From Gammaproteobacteria bacterium (GTDB lineage Bacteria; Pseudomonadota; Gammaproteobacteria; Pseudomonadales; Cellvibrionaceae), in the NCBI GenBank assembly GCA_021151625.1, contig JAGKWY010000087.1, positions 1 through 18,402 of the forward strand: 18,402 nt of DNA, given 5' to 3'. Below, piece by piece: positions 8,512 to 15,901 of this stretch. Below the pieces are notes generated by a model. That model was not told the DNA's origin, did no database searches, and saw only the letters and a list, made by a program, of their open reading frames with translations. Both the position numbers and the translations under genes were made by a program. Each line of letters starts with the position of its first letter. Within the stretch, counting starts at the first letter, position 1.

Positions 8512-11500
8512 GCATTTGCCTCTTCGGGCGCGGTGGCGGGTTTGTTTACCCAACGATCAAAAAACAAATACACCACCGGGGTGGTAAACAGGGTTAACAC
8601 CTGGCTTACCAGCAGTCCGCCTACCATCACCAAACCCAGTGGCTGGCGCAGTTCGGCACCGGAGCCGCTGGCGAGCATCAAGGGAATGGCGCCAAACAGG
8701 GCGGCGAGGGTGGTCATCAGAATCGGGCGAAAGCGCATCAACGCGGCGCGATGAATTGCCTCGCGTGGGCTCATGCCCAGTGTGCGTTGGGCATCAAGCG
8801 CAAAGTCCACCATCATAATGCCGTTCTTTTTCACCAGCCCGATTAGCAACACCACACCAATAACGGCAATCAAATCCAGCGGTTGCCCGGTTAATAACAA
8901 GGCGAGCAGCGCACCTACAGTGGCTGAAGGCAGGGTGGAGAGAATGGTCACCGGATGGATAAAACTCTCATACAGTACGCCGAGCACTATGTACATGGTG
9001 ATGACAGCGGCGAGCACAAGCCAAAGGGTATTGCTGAGCGAGGCGCGGAAGGCTTCAGCCGCACCCTGGAAGCGCAGCTCGACAGCGGCAGGCAAATCCA
9101 GCTCGGCAGTAGCCGCTTCTATGGCATCTATCGCCTCGCCCAAAGACGCATCTTGCGCGAGGTTGAATGAAATAGTGGTCGATGGAAACTGGCTCTGGTG
9201 ATTGATCAGCAAAGGCGTTGGCCGCTGGCTGATTTTGGCAAGGGTAGAGAGCAACACCGGTTTGCCGTTGTTGGAGTTCACATAGGTATTTTCCAGTGCT
9301 TTCAGGCCCTGGGCGTAATCCGGATCTACCTCCAGCACCACGCGATACTGGTTGGCCTGGGTAAATAGGGTGGCGATTTGGCGCTGCGCATAAGCAGTTT
9401 GCAAACTGCTGGCGATATTGCTCACGCTCACACCCAGGCGCGCTGCTGCATCCCGGTCGATATCCACATAGGCTTGCAAACCGCGGGTTTGCAGGTCGGC
9501 GGCGACATCGGCCAAGGCCGGTTCCATACGCAAACGCTCCAGCACGCGCGGCAGGGTTTCATCCAGCAGGGCGATTTCCGGGGCGGTCAGGGTGAATTGG
9601 TATTGGGTGCGGCTGACGCGGTCTTCAATACTCAACTCCTGTAATGGCTGGAACCAGGCGGTGATACCACTGATACCTGCAATCCGCTCCTGCAGGCGGC
9701 GGATAATGTCGCTGGCGTGGTTATCGCGCTCGCCGTGGGCTTTCAGGTTAATCAGCAAACGGCCGGAATTGAGAGTGATATTGTTGCCATCCACGCCGAT
9801 AAACGACGAAATGCTCACCACATCCGGGTCTTGCAGAATCAGTTCAGCAATTTGCTGCTGGCGCTCGGTCATGGCAGCGAAGGAGGTGTCCTGCGGCGCC
9901 TCGGTAATCGCCTGGATGGCGCCGCTGTCCTGAATCGGGAAGAAGCCTTTGGGTACCACCAGATACAAACCGGCGGTGAGGGCGACAGTACCCAGCATCA
10001 CCGCCATGGCGGCGGCTTCGCGTTGCAAGACTTTATCCAGCAGTTCGCCGTAACTGCGGATCACCTTGTCCAGAAAGTCCGGGTTGCTCTCGTTGTGCAC
10101 CGGGGCGTGTTTCAGCATGCGCGCGCACATCATGGGGGTGAGGGTGAGCGAAACGATCAACGAAATGCCAATTGCCACGGCCAGCGTAATCGCAAACTCC
10201 TGGAACAGCCGCCCCACTAAGTCGCCCATGAACAAAAGCGGAATCAGCACAGCGATTAATGAAATGGTGAGCGATACCAGCGTAAAACCAATTTCCCCGG
10301 CGCCTTTAAGTGCGGCATTCATCGGTGATTCGCCCTGCTCGCGGTGGCGGGCGATGTTTTCCAGCATCACTATCGCATCGTCCACCACAAAGCCGGTAGC
10401 GATGGTGAGCGCCATAAGTGTCAGGTTGTTGATGGAGAAATCGAGGAAATACATGGCCGCAAAAGTGCCGATCAAAGACAGTGGCACCGCCAGGCTGGGG
10501 ATAATGGTAGCGGGAATGGAGCGCAGGAATACCAGGGTCACGGCGACCACCAGGAAGATCGCAAAGATCAGTTCCTTTTGTACATCGCGGATAGACGCGC
10601 GGATACTGTGGGTGCGGTCGCTGAGTATGTCGATCTTTGCCGCGGCGGGCATGGTTACCATCAGCTTGGGCAGCAGGGCTTCGATACTGTCAGCTACGTC
10701 GATCACATTGGCACCGGGCTGGCGCTGGATGTTGATCAGCACCGCCGGTTGCTTGTTGGCCCAGGCGGCGAGGAACCTGTCTTCGGCGCCGTCCTCAACG
10801 GTCGCGACATCACCCAAACGCAGCGGTGAACCTTCTCTATAGCTGACAATTAAATCGCGATACTCCTGCACCGAGCGGATCTGGTCATTGGCATCGAGCA
10901 TGGTGGAGCGGTATTCGCCATCAAAGCTGCCCTTGGGCTGGTTGGTGTTGGCAGTGACTACCGCATTGCGCACCTGCTCCAAACTCAGTTGGGTATTGGC
11001 GAGGGCATTGGGGTTTACCTTGATACGGATCGCCGGGCGTTGGCCTCCAGCTAAGGTCACCATACCAACGCCTGGCAATTGGGCGATCTTCTGTGCCATG
11101 CGTGTATTTACCAGATCGTAAACTTCCGGCAATGGCAGGCTTTCAGAGGTAACGGCGAGAGTCATGATCGGCGCATCGGCCGGGTTGACCTTGCGGTACA
11201 CGGGCGGGGTGGGCAGGTCGTAGGGCAACAAGTTGCTGGCGGTGTTGAGTGCCGCTTGCACCTCCTGCTCGGCGACGCCCAGATCCATCTCCAGCAAAAA
11301 CTGCAGGGTGATAATAGAAGCGCCAGTAGAGCTGGTGGAGGAGAGCTGCTTAACGCCGGGAATCTGCCCCAGGCTGCGCTCCAGCGGTGCGGTTACGGTG
11401 CGCGCCATCACATCGGGGCTGGCACCCGGGTTAAAGGTGAAAATCTGGATAATCGGGTAATCCACCTGCGGCAAGGCGGCCACCGGCAAGAGGCGATAAC

Positions 11501-11582
11501 CCAGAATACCGGCCAGCAAAAACGCCAACATCACCAGCGAGGTGGCAACCGGGCGGAGGATAAAGGGGCGGGAAATACTCAT
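8508..11582 (-). CDS. mdtB: MdtB/MuxB-like RND multidrug efflux transporter subunit
   Basis: Second RND pump subunit of the operon, 1024 residues. It follows the E. coli MdtB pattern closely: RPFILRPVATSLVMLAFLLAGILGYR at the N-terminus, VDYPIIQI, the ALTIATGFVVDDAIVMLENI segment with proton-relay D401-D402, FMGDLVGRLFQEFAITLAVA, PKGFFPIQDSG at about 544-554, K919 in LVKKNGIMMVDFAL, and FRPILMTTLAALFGA. The periplasmic FQGAAEAF segment before TM8 (about 838-845) is conserved here, unlike in the partner MdtC-like protein. It should form an MdtB/MdtC-type heteromeric trimer in the inner membrane. The start lies 8 nt after the mdtA stop, with only a weak GAGAT ribosome site, so translation probably depends on the upstream gene. 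Its stop overlaps the mdtC start. Confidence 0.93.
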   Translation of the reverse strand: MSISRPFILRPVATSLVMLAFLLAGILGYRLLPVAALPQVDYPIIQIFTFNPGASPDVMARTVTAPLERSLGQIPGVKQLSSTSSTGASIITLQFLLEMDLGVAEQEVQAALNTASNLLPYDLPTPPVYRKVNPADAPIMTLAVTSESLPLPEVYDLVNTRMAQKIAQLPGVGMVTLAGGQRPAIRIKVNPNALANTQLSLEQVRNAVVTANTNQPKGSFDGEYRSTMLDANDQIRSVQEYRDLIVSYREGSPLRLGDVATVEDGAEDRFLAAWANKQPAVLINIQRQPGANVIDVADSIEALLPKLMVTMPAAAKIDILSDRTHSIRASIRDVQKELIFAIFLVVAVTLVFLRSIPATIIPSLAVPLSLIGTFAAMYFLDFSINNLTLMALTIATGFVVDDAIVMLENIARHREQGESPMNAALKGAGEIGFTLVSLTISLIAVLIPLLFMGDLVGRLFQEFAITLAVAIGISLIVSLTLTPMMCARMLKHAPVHNESNPDFLDKVIRSYGELLDKVLQREAAAMAVMLGTVALTAGLYLVVPKGFFPIQDSGAIQAITEAPQDTSFAAMTERQQQIAELILQDPDVVSISSFIGVDGNNITLNSGRLLINLKAHGERDNHASDIIRRLQERIAGISGITAWFQPLQELSIEDRVSRTQYQFTLTAPEIALLDETLPRVLERLRMEPALADVAADLQTRGLQAYVDIDRDAAARLGVSVSNIASSLQTAYAQRQIATLFTQANQYRVVLEVDPDYAQGLKALENTYVNSNNGKPVLLSTLAKISQRPTPLLINHQSQFPSTTISFNLAQDASLGEAIDAIEAATAELDLPAAVELRFQGAAEAFRASLSNTLWLVLAAVITMYIVLGVLYESFIHPVTILSTLPSATVGALLALLLTGQPLDLIAVIGVVLLIGLVKKNGIMMVDFALDAQRTLGMSPREAIHRAALMRFRPILMTTLAALFGAIPLMLASGSGAELRQPLGLVMVGGLLVSQVLTLFTTPVVYLFFDRWVNKPATAPEEANA

Positions 11583-11590
11583 GGGTTATC

Positions 11591-12766
11591 TCAATTGCTC
11601 GCGGTGGGCTGCTCAATGACCTTCACATCTTTACCCGGCCAGAGGCGATCCACCCCTTCCAGCACCACTTGTTCGCCTTCAGCCAAGCCCTCCAGCACCG
11701 CAATTTTTTCGCCTTCCAGCGCGCCCAGTCCGATGCGGCGCATTTCGGCTTTGCCGTCTTTAACCAGATACACATAGGTGCCTTTACTGCCGTATTGCAC
11801 GGCGTCGGCGGGAATAGTCACGGCGCCATCCAGGGTCTGCAAGTGCAGGCGCGCGTTAATAAACTGATTGGGGAAGAGGCTGTCATCGCCGTTATCGAAT
11901 TCCGCTTTAAGGCGCAAGGTACCGGTGGCGGTATCGATTTGGTTGTCCAGGGTGGTTAGTTTGCCGGTGGACAGCAGGTTGTGTTCGCTGCGGTCCCAGG
12001 CCTCCACGGCCAGCAATTGTTGGGCCGATAGGGCTGCGTTATGAGCCTGGCGCACGGCAATTAACTGATTTTCCGGAATGGTAAATACCACCGAAATTGG
12101 CTGGGTTTGGGTAATGGTGACCAGGCCGTTGCTGTCATTGGCGTTAACCAGATTGCCCACGTCTACCTTGCGCAAACCGGTGCGACCGGAAATGGGTGCA
12201 GTAATTCGGGTATAGGACAGTTGCAGGCGCGCATCTTCCAATTGAGCGCTGTGGCTTTTCAGGGTGCCACGCAATTGGTCTACCAGCGCTTTTTGCTTAT
12301 CGTATTGCTGTTTGGCAATAGAGTTCTTGGTCAGCAGCTGCTCATAGAGCGCCAGATCATCTTCGGCATTCTTTAATTGGGCTTTGGTTTCCTGCAGCGC
12401 GCCTTCCGCCTGATGGAGTTTTACCTGATAGGGCGCCGGGTCAATCTCAGCCAGCAGCTCACCGGCTTTAACCGATTGCCCTTCGGTAAACTTCACACTT
12501 AGGATAGGGCCGCCCACACGCGGGCGCACGGTCACAGTATTCAGTGGGCTAACGCTGCCAATGGCTTTAAGGTGGACTTTTAAATCGCTTTTGCTAACGC
12601 TAACAACATGTACTGGTGTTGGCCCCATCCAGGGGTTGGGTGGCGGCGGGCGTTTGGCTTCAGGTTCACGGATCGCAAAAAACCACACCAATAACAAAAT
12701 CACTAGAACACCAGCAGCCAGCAGCCAGCGCTGAGCGCGCGACAGGCGATTTACAGAAGCGAGCAT
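11591..12766 (-). CDS. mdtA: MdtA/MuxA-like periplasmic adaptor (membrane fusion protein)
   Basis: HlyD/AcrA-type adaptor of 391 residues that should link the RND pump to an outer-membrane channel. An N-terminal membrane anchor (WLLAAGVLVILLLVWFFAI, about 14-32) is followed by a proline-rich stretch, a first lipoyl half (about 78-110), a coiled-coil hairpin (about 111-188, alternating LHQAEGALQETKAQLKNAE and QLRGTLKSHSAQLEDARL), a second lipoyl half starting at YTRITAPISGRTG, and beta-barrel and membrane-proximal domains. No lipobox cysteine is visible, so it is anchored by its helix rather than by lipid. I prefer the ATG at 12766 to the in-frame TTG at 12778 and GTG at 12772; all have modest ribosome sites (GGA 7 nt before the ATG). 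It is the first gene of the operon. Confidence 0.9.
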   Translation of the reverse strand: MLASVNRLSRAQRWLLAAGVLVILLLVWFFAIREPEAKRPPPPNPWMGPTPVHVVSVSKSDLKVHLKAIGSVSPLNTVTVRPRVGGPILSVKFTEGQSVKAGELLAEIDPAPYQVKLHQAEGALQETKAQLKNAEDDLALYEQLLTKNSIAKQQYDKQKALVDQLRGTLKSHSAQLEDARLQLSYTRITAPISGRTGLRKVDVGNLVNANDSNGLVTITQTQPISVVFTIPENQLIAVRQAHNAALSAQQLLAVEAWDRSEHNLLSTGKLTTLDNQIDTATGTLRLKAEFDNGDDSLFPNQFINARLHLQTLDGAVTIPADAVQYGSKGTYVYLVKDGKAEMRRIGLGALEGEKIAVLEGLAEGEQVVLEGVDRLWPGKDVKVIEQPTASN

Positions 12767-13077
12767 GAACACATCCAATCGGTTGATTAATTTGAAACAC
12801 GTGAGGGGGCGCCCTGGTTATAACGAAACAATTTTGAATCTGGCGCATTAACTAGGCAGGCTAGTATGCAAGGAATAAGCCTGCAATGGCTTTTACATTT
12901 CTGGACGATTGATTACAAGCCCATAAATAGTTTGTGGAATTGCATTACCTGTAGAAAATATTATCGAATGGAATTAGCTTTAATGCATATTTTGAATAGT
13001 AATAAGCATTTTCATTTGGAAAAATTATTATTAAATGTTAACTACTTCTCAGTAATCCCTTTCTGAAAGCACAAAAA

Positions 13078-13120
13078 TGACAGCGCTGTCTTTATAGGTA
13101 AGACAAATAATAAATATAAG
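13078..13120 (+). promoter_or_regulatory. Putative LacI-type operator and promoter upstream of the cellulase gene
   Basis: GACAGCGCTGTC at 13079-13090 is a perfect 12-bp palindrome; with flanks it reads TGACAGCGCTGTCT. The AGCGCT core and TGNNAGCGCTNNCA-like layout resemble known LacI-family operators for plant-sugar genes, such as Thermobifida CelR and Xanthomonas XylR sites. Directly downstream, TTTATA (13091-13096; 4/6) and TATAAG (13115-13120; 5/6) are spaced by 18 bp and could be a weak sigma70 promoter. This would give a leader of about 265 nt. Assignment to the cellulase is by position only; the mdt operon on the other side is an alternative target. Confidence 0.4.
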
Positions 13121-13380
13121 AAAAATGATGTTTTAAGCGTCAAATGCAACTCTCCAACCCAATCATCCGTGTCCCAGCCGTAATCGGGGCGAATTAATTT
13201 TTCCGGCGTCGATGTTTGCGCCATCCGAAGTAACAGGACCACCAGGGGGTAACAGCCTTTGGGATGTTGCTGTCTGGCTGTTTGCTTTTAGCAAACGACA
13301 GGAGTGGATGTTTACCAATGCCTTGTAATCAGGGCTTTCTAATAAAACCTGGGTATAACCCTTTCATCCATGCTTTATCC

Positions 13381-13386
13381 AAGGAG
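13381..13386 (+). promoter_or_regulatory. Strong Shine-Dalgarno of the cellulase gene
   Basis: AAGGAG lies 7 nt before the ATG at 13394, a near-consensus ribosome site at ideal spacing. It fixes the start of the cellulase and fits high expression. Confidence 0.8.
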
Positions 13387-13393
13387 ACAATAA

Positions 13394-15610
13394 ATGACTA
13401 CTCCTCACAACAAGCGCTTCCGCCTGGCCTTGCTTGGCCTTGGTGTGCTTGCGGCTAGCTACGGCAGTACTGCGTCAGCAGCTTGTAGCTACGTGATTAC
13501 CAACGAGTGGAATACCGGTGCAACCGGTGAAATTCGTATTACCAACTCCACCTCGGCAGCGATTAATGGCTGGTCAATTAATTGGCAATACGCATCTGCT
13601 AACCGCTTGTCCGGTTCCTGGAATGCTACCGTTTCCGGCAGCAATCCTTACGCAGCTACCAATCTGAGCTGGAACGGTAATTTGCAGCCTGGTGCAACAG
13701 CAACCTTCGGCTTTCAAATGAATAAAAACGGCGCGGCGGCAGAAATCCCGACAATCAATGGTGCTGTTTGTTCTGGCCCAACGTCTTCTGTGCCCAGTAC
13801 CTCATCATCGGCACCTGCGAGATCATCCTCATCGGCTCCCGTTGTGAACTCTTCAAGTTCATCGAGTTTGCAGGCTTGCTTGCAACAATGTAACTGGTAC
13901 GGCAGCCTGCAGCCAGTGTGCGTAACTACAACCAGCGGTTGGGGATATGAAAACGGCAAGAGCTGCGTGTCGCGCACTACCTGTACCAGCCAGCCAGCGC
14001 CATATGGTCTGACCAGTTGCGGCAGCTCATCCAGCGTGATCATTACGACCAGTCGCTCCAGCTCGTCTGCTCCAGCTACCAGTTCAAGCTCCATCCGTTC
14101 ATCCAGTTCTGCGCCTGCTACCAGCTCGAGCTCAATTCGCTCGTCCAGCTCGGTACCGGCTACCAGTTCAAGTTCCTCCATCCGTTCATCCAGCTCAACT
14201 GGCACTAACACCAGTGCGGGTGTATTCCGCGTAAATGCTCAAGGTAACCTGACCAAAGATGGTCAATTGTTACCAGCGCGTTGCGGTAACTGGTTCGGTC
14301 TGGAGGGTCGTCATGAGCCATCTAACGACTCTGCTAACCCAAGCGGTGCGCCAATGGAGATGTACGCCGGTAACATGTGGTGGGTGAATGACAGTAAGGG
14401 TTCAGGTCGCACCATTGATCAAACCATGAAGGAATTGAAAGCGGCGGGCATCACTATGCTGCGCTTGCCAATTTCTCCCCAGACTTTGGATGCTAACGAC
14501 CCACAGGGTAAAGAACCTAACCTGAAGAACCACCAGTCCATTCGTCAAACCAATGCCCGTCAAGGTCTGGAAGACTTCATCAAGATCGCGGATGCCAACG
14601 ACATCCAGATTTTTGTTGATATCCACTCTTGCTCTAACTACATCGGTTGGCGCGCAGGTCGTATCGACGCTCGTCCACCTTATGTGGATAAAGATCGCGT
14701 AGGTTACGACTTCAAGCGTGAGGAATATTCTTGCGCTACCACTGGCAACCCAAGCACTGTGACCAAAATCCACGCTTACGATAAAACCAAGTGGTTGGCG
14801 ACTATCAAAGAAGTGGCTGGTCTCTCGGCAAAACTGGGTGTAGATAACCTGATCGGTATCGATATTTTCAACGAGCCATGGGATTACACCTGGGCTGAGT
14901 GGAAAGGGTTGTCGGAAGAAGCTTACGCGGCGATCGATTCGGTTAACCCGAATATGCTGATCATCGTAGAAGGTATTTCCGGTACTGCTAACAACCAGGA
15001 TGGAACTCCAGATACCAAAGTGGAAGTTCCACATGGTAGCAAGGATACCAACCCCAACTGGGGTGAGAACCTGTTTGAAGCGGGCACCAACCCGATCAAC
15101 ATTCCAAAAGATCGTCTGGTCTTCTCGCCACACACTTACGGTCCATCTGTGTTTGTACAAAAACAATTTATGGATCCAGCGCAAACCGAGTGTGCCGGTC
15201 TTGAAGGCGACGAAGCAGCAATGCACAAGTGCCGCGTAGTGATTAACCCAACCGTGCTGGAAGCGGGCTGGGAAGAGCACTTCGGTTACCTGCGTCAACA
15301 AGGCTACGGCATTTTGATTGGTGAGTTCGGCGGCAACATGGATTGGCCAGCCAAAACCAGCCAGGCGGATCGCACCACCTGGAGCCATATCACTACCAAC
15401 GTAGACCAACAATGGCAAACCGCTGCAGCTGCCTACTTCAAGAAGAAAGGCATTAATGCGTGCTACTGGTCGATGAACCCGGAATCTGCCGATACTTTCG
15501 GTTGGTACCTGACTCCATGGGATCCAGTAAGCGCTAACGACAAGTGGGGTCAATGGACCACGCTTGATCCACGCAAGACCACCTTGTTGAATAACTTGTG
15601 GGGGCTTTAA
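13394..15610 (+). CDS. Secreted modular cellulase: CBM2 - CBM10 - GH5
   Basis: Extracellular beta-1,4-glucanase of 738 residues that should cut cellulose internally. A signal peptide (1-29, ending STASA) precedes a CBM2 cellulose-binding module at 31-126, bracketed by C31 and C126, with surface tryptophans such as W60, W76 and W93. A serine linker (127-159) leads to a CBM10 (about 160-209; six cysteines 162, 166, 176, 191, 197, 209; binding aromatics W168, W183, Y185). A second, repetitive serine linker (210-272) leads to the GH5 barrel (about 275-738). The GH5 residues are all present: R357, H411, acid/base E494 in IFNEPW, H580, Y582, nucleophile E644 in IGEFGG, and W692. This layout is known from Cellvibrio cellulases. 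The gene is a single unit between a strong Shine-Dalgarno and an intrinsic terminator. Endo-action on cellulose is inferred from the family; related GH5 enzymes also act on mixed-linkage glucan or mannan. Confidence 0.95.
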   Translation: MTTPHNKRFRLALLGLGVLAASYGSTASAACSYVITNEWNTGATGEIRITNSTSAAINGWSINWQYASANRLSGSWNATVSGSNPYAATNLSWNGNLQPGATATFGFQMNKNGAAAEIPTINGAVCSGPTSSVPSTSSSAPARSSSSAPVVNSSSSSSLQACLQQCNWYGSLQPVCVTTTSGWGYENGKSCVSRTTCTSQPAPYGLTSCGSSSSVIITTSRSSSSAPATSSSSIRSSSSAPATSSSSIRSSSSVPATSSSSSIRSSSSTGTNTSAGVFRVNAQGNLTKDGQLLPARCGNWFGLEGRHEPSNDSANPSGAPMEMYAGNMWWVNDSKGSGRTIDQTMKELKAAGITMLRLPISPQTLDANDPQGKEPNLKNHQSIRQTNARQGLEDFIKIADANDIQIFVDIHSCSNYIGWRAGRIDARPPYVDKDRVGYDFKREEYSCATTGNPSTVTKIHAYDKTKWLATIKEVAGLSAKLGVDNLIGIDIFNEPWDYTWAEWKGLSEEAYAAIDSVNPNMLIIVEGISGTANNQDGTPDTKVEVPHGSKDTNPNWGENLFEAGTNPINIPKDRLVFSPHTYGPSVFVQKQFMDPAQTECAGLEGDEAAMHKCRVVINPTVLEAGWEEHFGYLRQQGYGILIGEFGGNMDWPAKTSQADRTTWSHITTNVDQQWQTAAAAYFKKKGINACYWSMNPESADTFGWYLTPWDPVSANDKWGQWTTLDPRKTTLLNNLWGL
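14054..14197 (+). repeat. 42/45-bp tandem repeat encoding the polyserine linker
   Basis: Three units encode RSSSSAPATSSSSI (14054-14095), the same peptide (14096-14137), and a 15-residue variant with V for A and one extra S (14138-14182). A partial fourth RSSSS unit follows to 14197. The peptides match almost perfectly while serine codons differ between units (AGC, TCC, TCG, TCA, AGT), so the repeat is kept at protein level rather than being a very recent DNA duplication. Confidence 0.9.
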
Positions 15611-15636
15611 TTCACCTAGATTGAATTAATTGCCAT

Positions 15637-15681
15637 AAAATGCCCGGACTCAACTATTTGAGTCCGGGCATTTTTGTTTTT
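15637..15681 (+). terminator. Strong rho-independent terminator of the cellulase gene
   Basis: A perfect 17-bp stem (15637-15653 with 15658-15674, core ATGCCCGGACTCAA / TTGAGTCCGGGCAT) with a 4-nt CTAT loop is followed by TTTTTGTTTTT. It begins 27 nt after the cellulase stop. An A-run on the other side of the stem means it could also stop leftward transcription. Confidence 0.93.
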
Positions 15682-15901
15682 GGCCAGGGGATTTGCGTTA
15701 AAACAGGCTTTGAATCGCTTAACGATGTGCTACAGATCGCAAATCGGAGGTTTGCATAAATGAAATGTTAATGGGAGCCTGTTTGTAAAAAATGATGGCA
15801 CAGATAATGTTTCTAATTTGTCGTTGGAATATTTGTGGTATTGGGAAGGTCGGCAACTGGATTAATGTGGTCTGCGATTAATTGAAAAATGGAGCGATAA
15901 A
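15682..15901 (+). promoter_or_regulatory. Leader region of the acyltransferase gene with nested inverted repeats
   Basis: After the terminator, this stretch must hold the acyltransferase promoter, but I find no good -35/-10 pair. It has an outer 9-bp inverted repeat AAACAGGCT (15701-15709) / AGCCTGTTT (15776-15784), an inner GCAAA (15739-15743) / TTTGC (15751-15755), and an overlapping alternative CGTTAA (15696-15701) / TTAACG (15719-15724). GGAG at 15891-15894 is the ribosome site, 7 nt before the TTG start. Confidence 0.35.

Larger units (their letters stand above)
12767..13393. other. Divergent intergenic region between mdtA and the cellulase gene
   Basis: A 627-nt gap with no convincing gene. 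It holds a perfect 12-bp palindrome with a possible promoter beside it (13079-13120). There is an inverted repeat GCAGGCT/AGCCTGC at 12856-12884 and a 6-bp hairpin GTTTGC-TTTTA-GCAAAC at 13280-13296. A near-repeated element, CCTGG(T/G)TATAAC, lies at both ends (12813-12824 and 13348-13359). The first of these contains the palindrome GTTATAAC, which gives a TATAAC -10-like hexamer reading toward mdtA, but without a good -35. A minus-strand frame at 13042-13224 looks partly coding but lacks a ribosome site. Confidence 0.55.

Noticed and set aside
10066..10842. 258-codon plus-strand frame inside mdtB
   Set aside because: Antisense to conserved MdtB sequence, with a low-complexity Ser/Thr/Ala-rich translation and no ribosome site.
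12856..12884. GCAGGCT/AGCCTGC inverted repeat as a terminator
   Set aside because: It lies upstream of both divergent genes, has a 15-nt loop and no T-run, so it has no transcript to end.
12866..13066. 66-codon plus-strand frame in the divergent gap
   Set aside because: AT-rich, no clear Shine-Dalgarno, no coherent protein features. It probably arises by chance.
14054..14197. Repeat array that might suggest CRISPR-like spacing
   Set aside because: The units are contiguous, in frame, and encode a serine linker. There are no spacers.
14402..15553. 383-codon open frame antisense to the cellulase
   Set aside because: It is codon-aligned with the GH5 domain and exists only because that gene avoids TTA, CTA and TCA. 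Its product resembles no protein, and GH5 motifs are complete on the plus strand.
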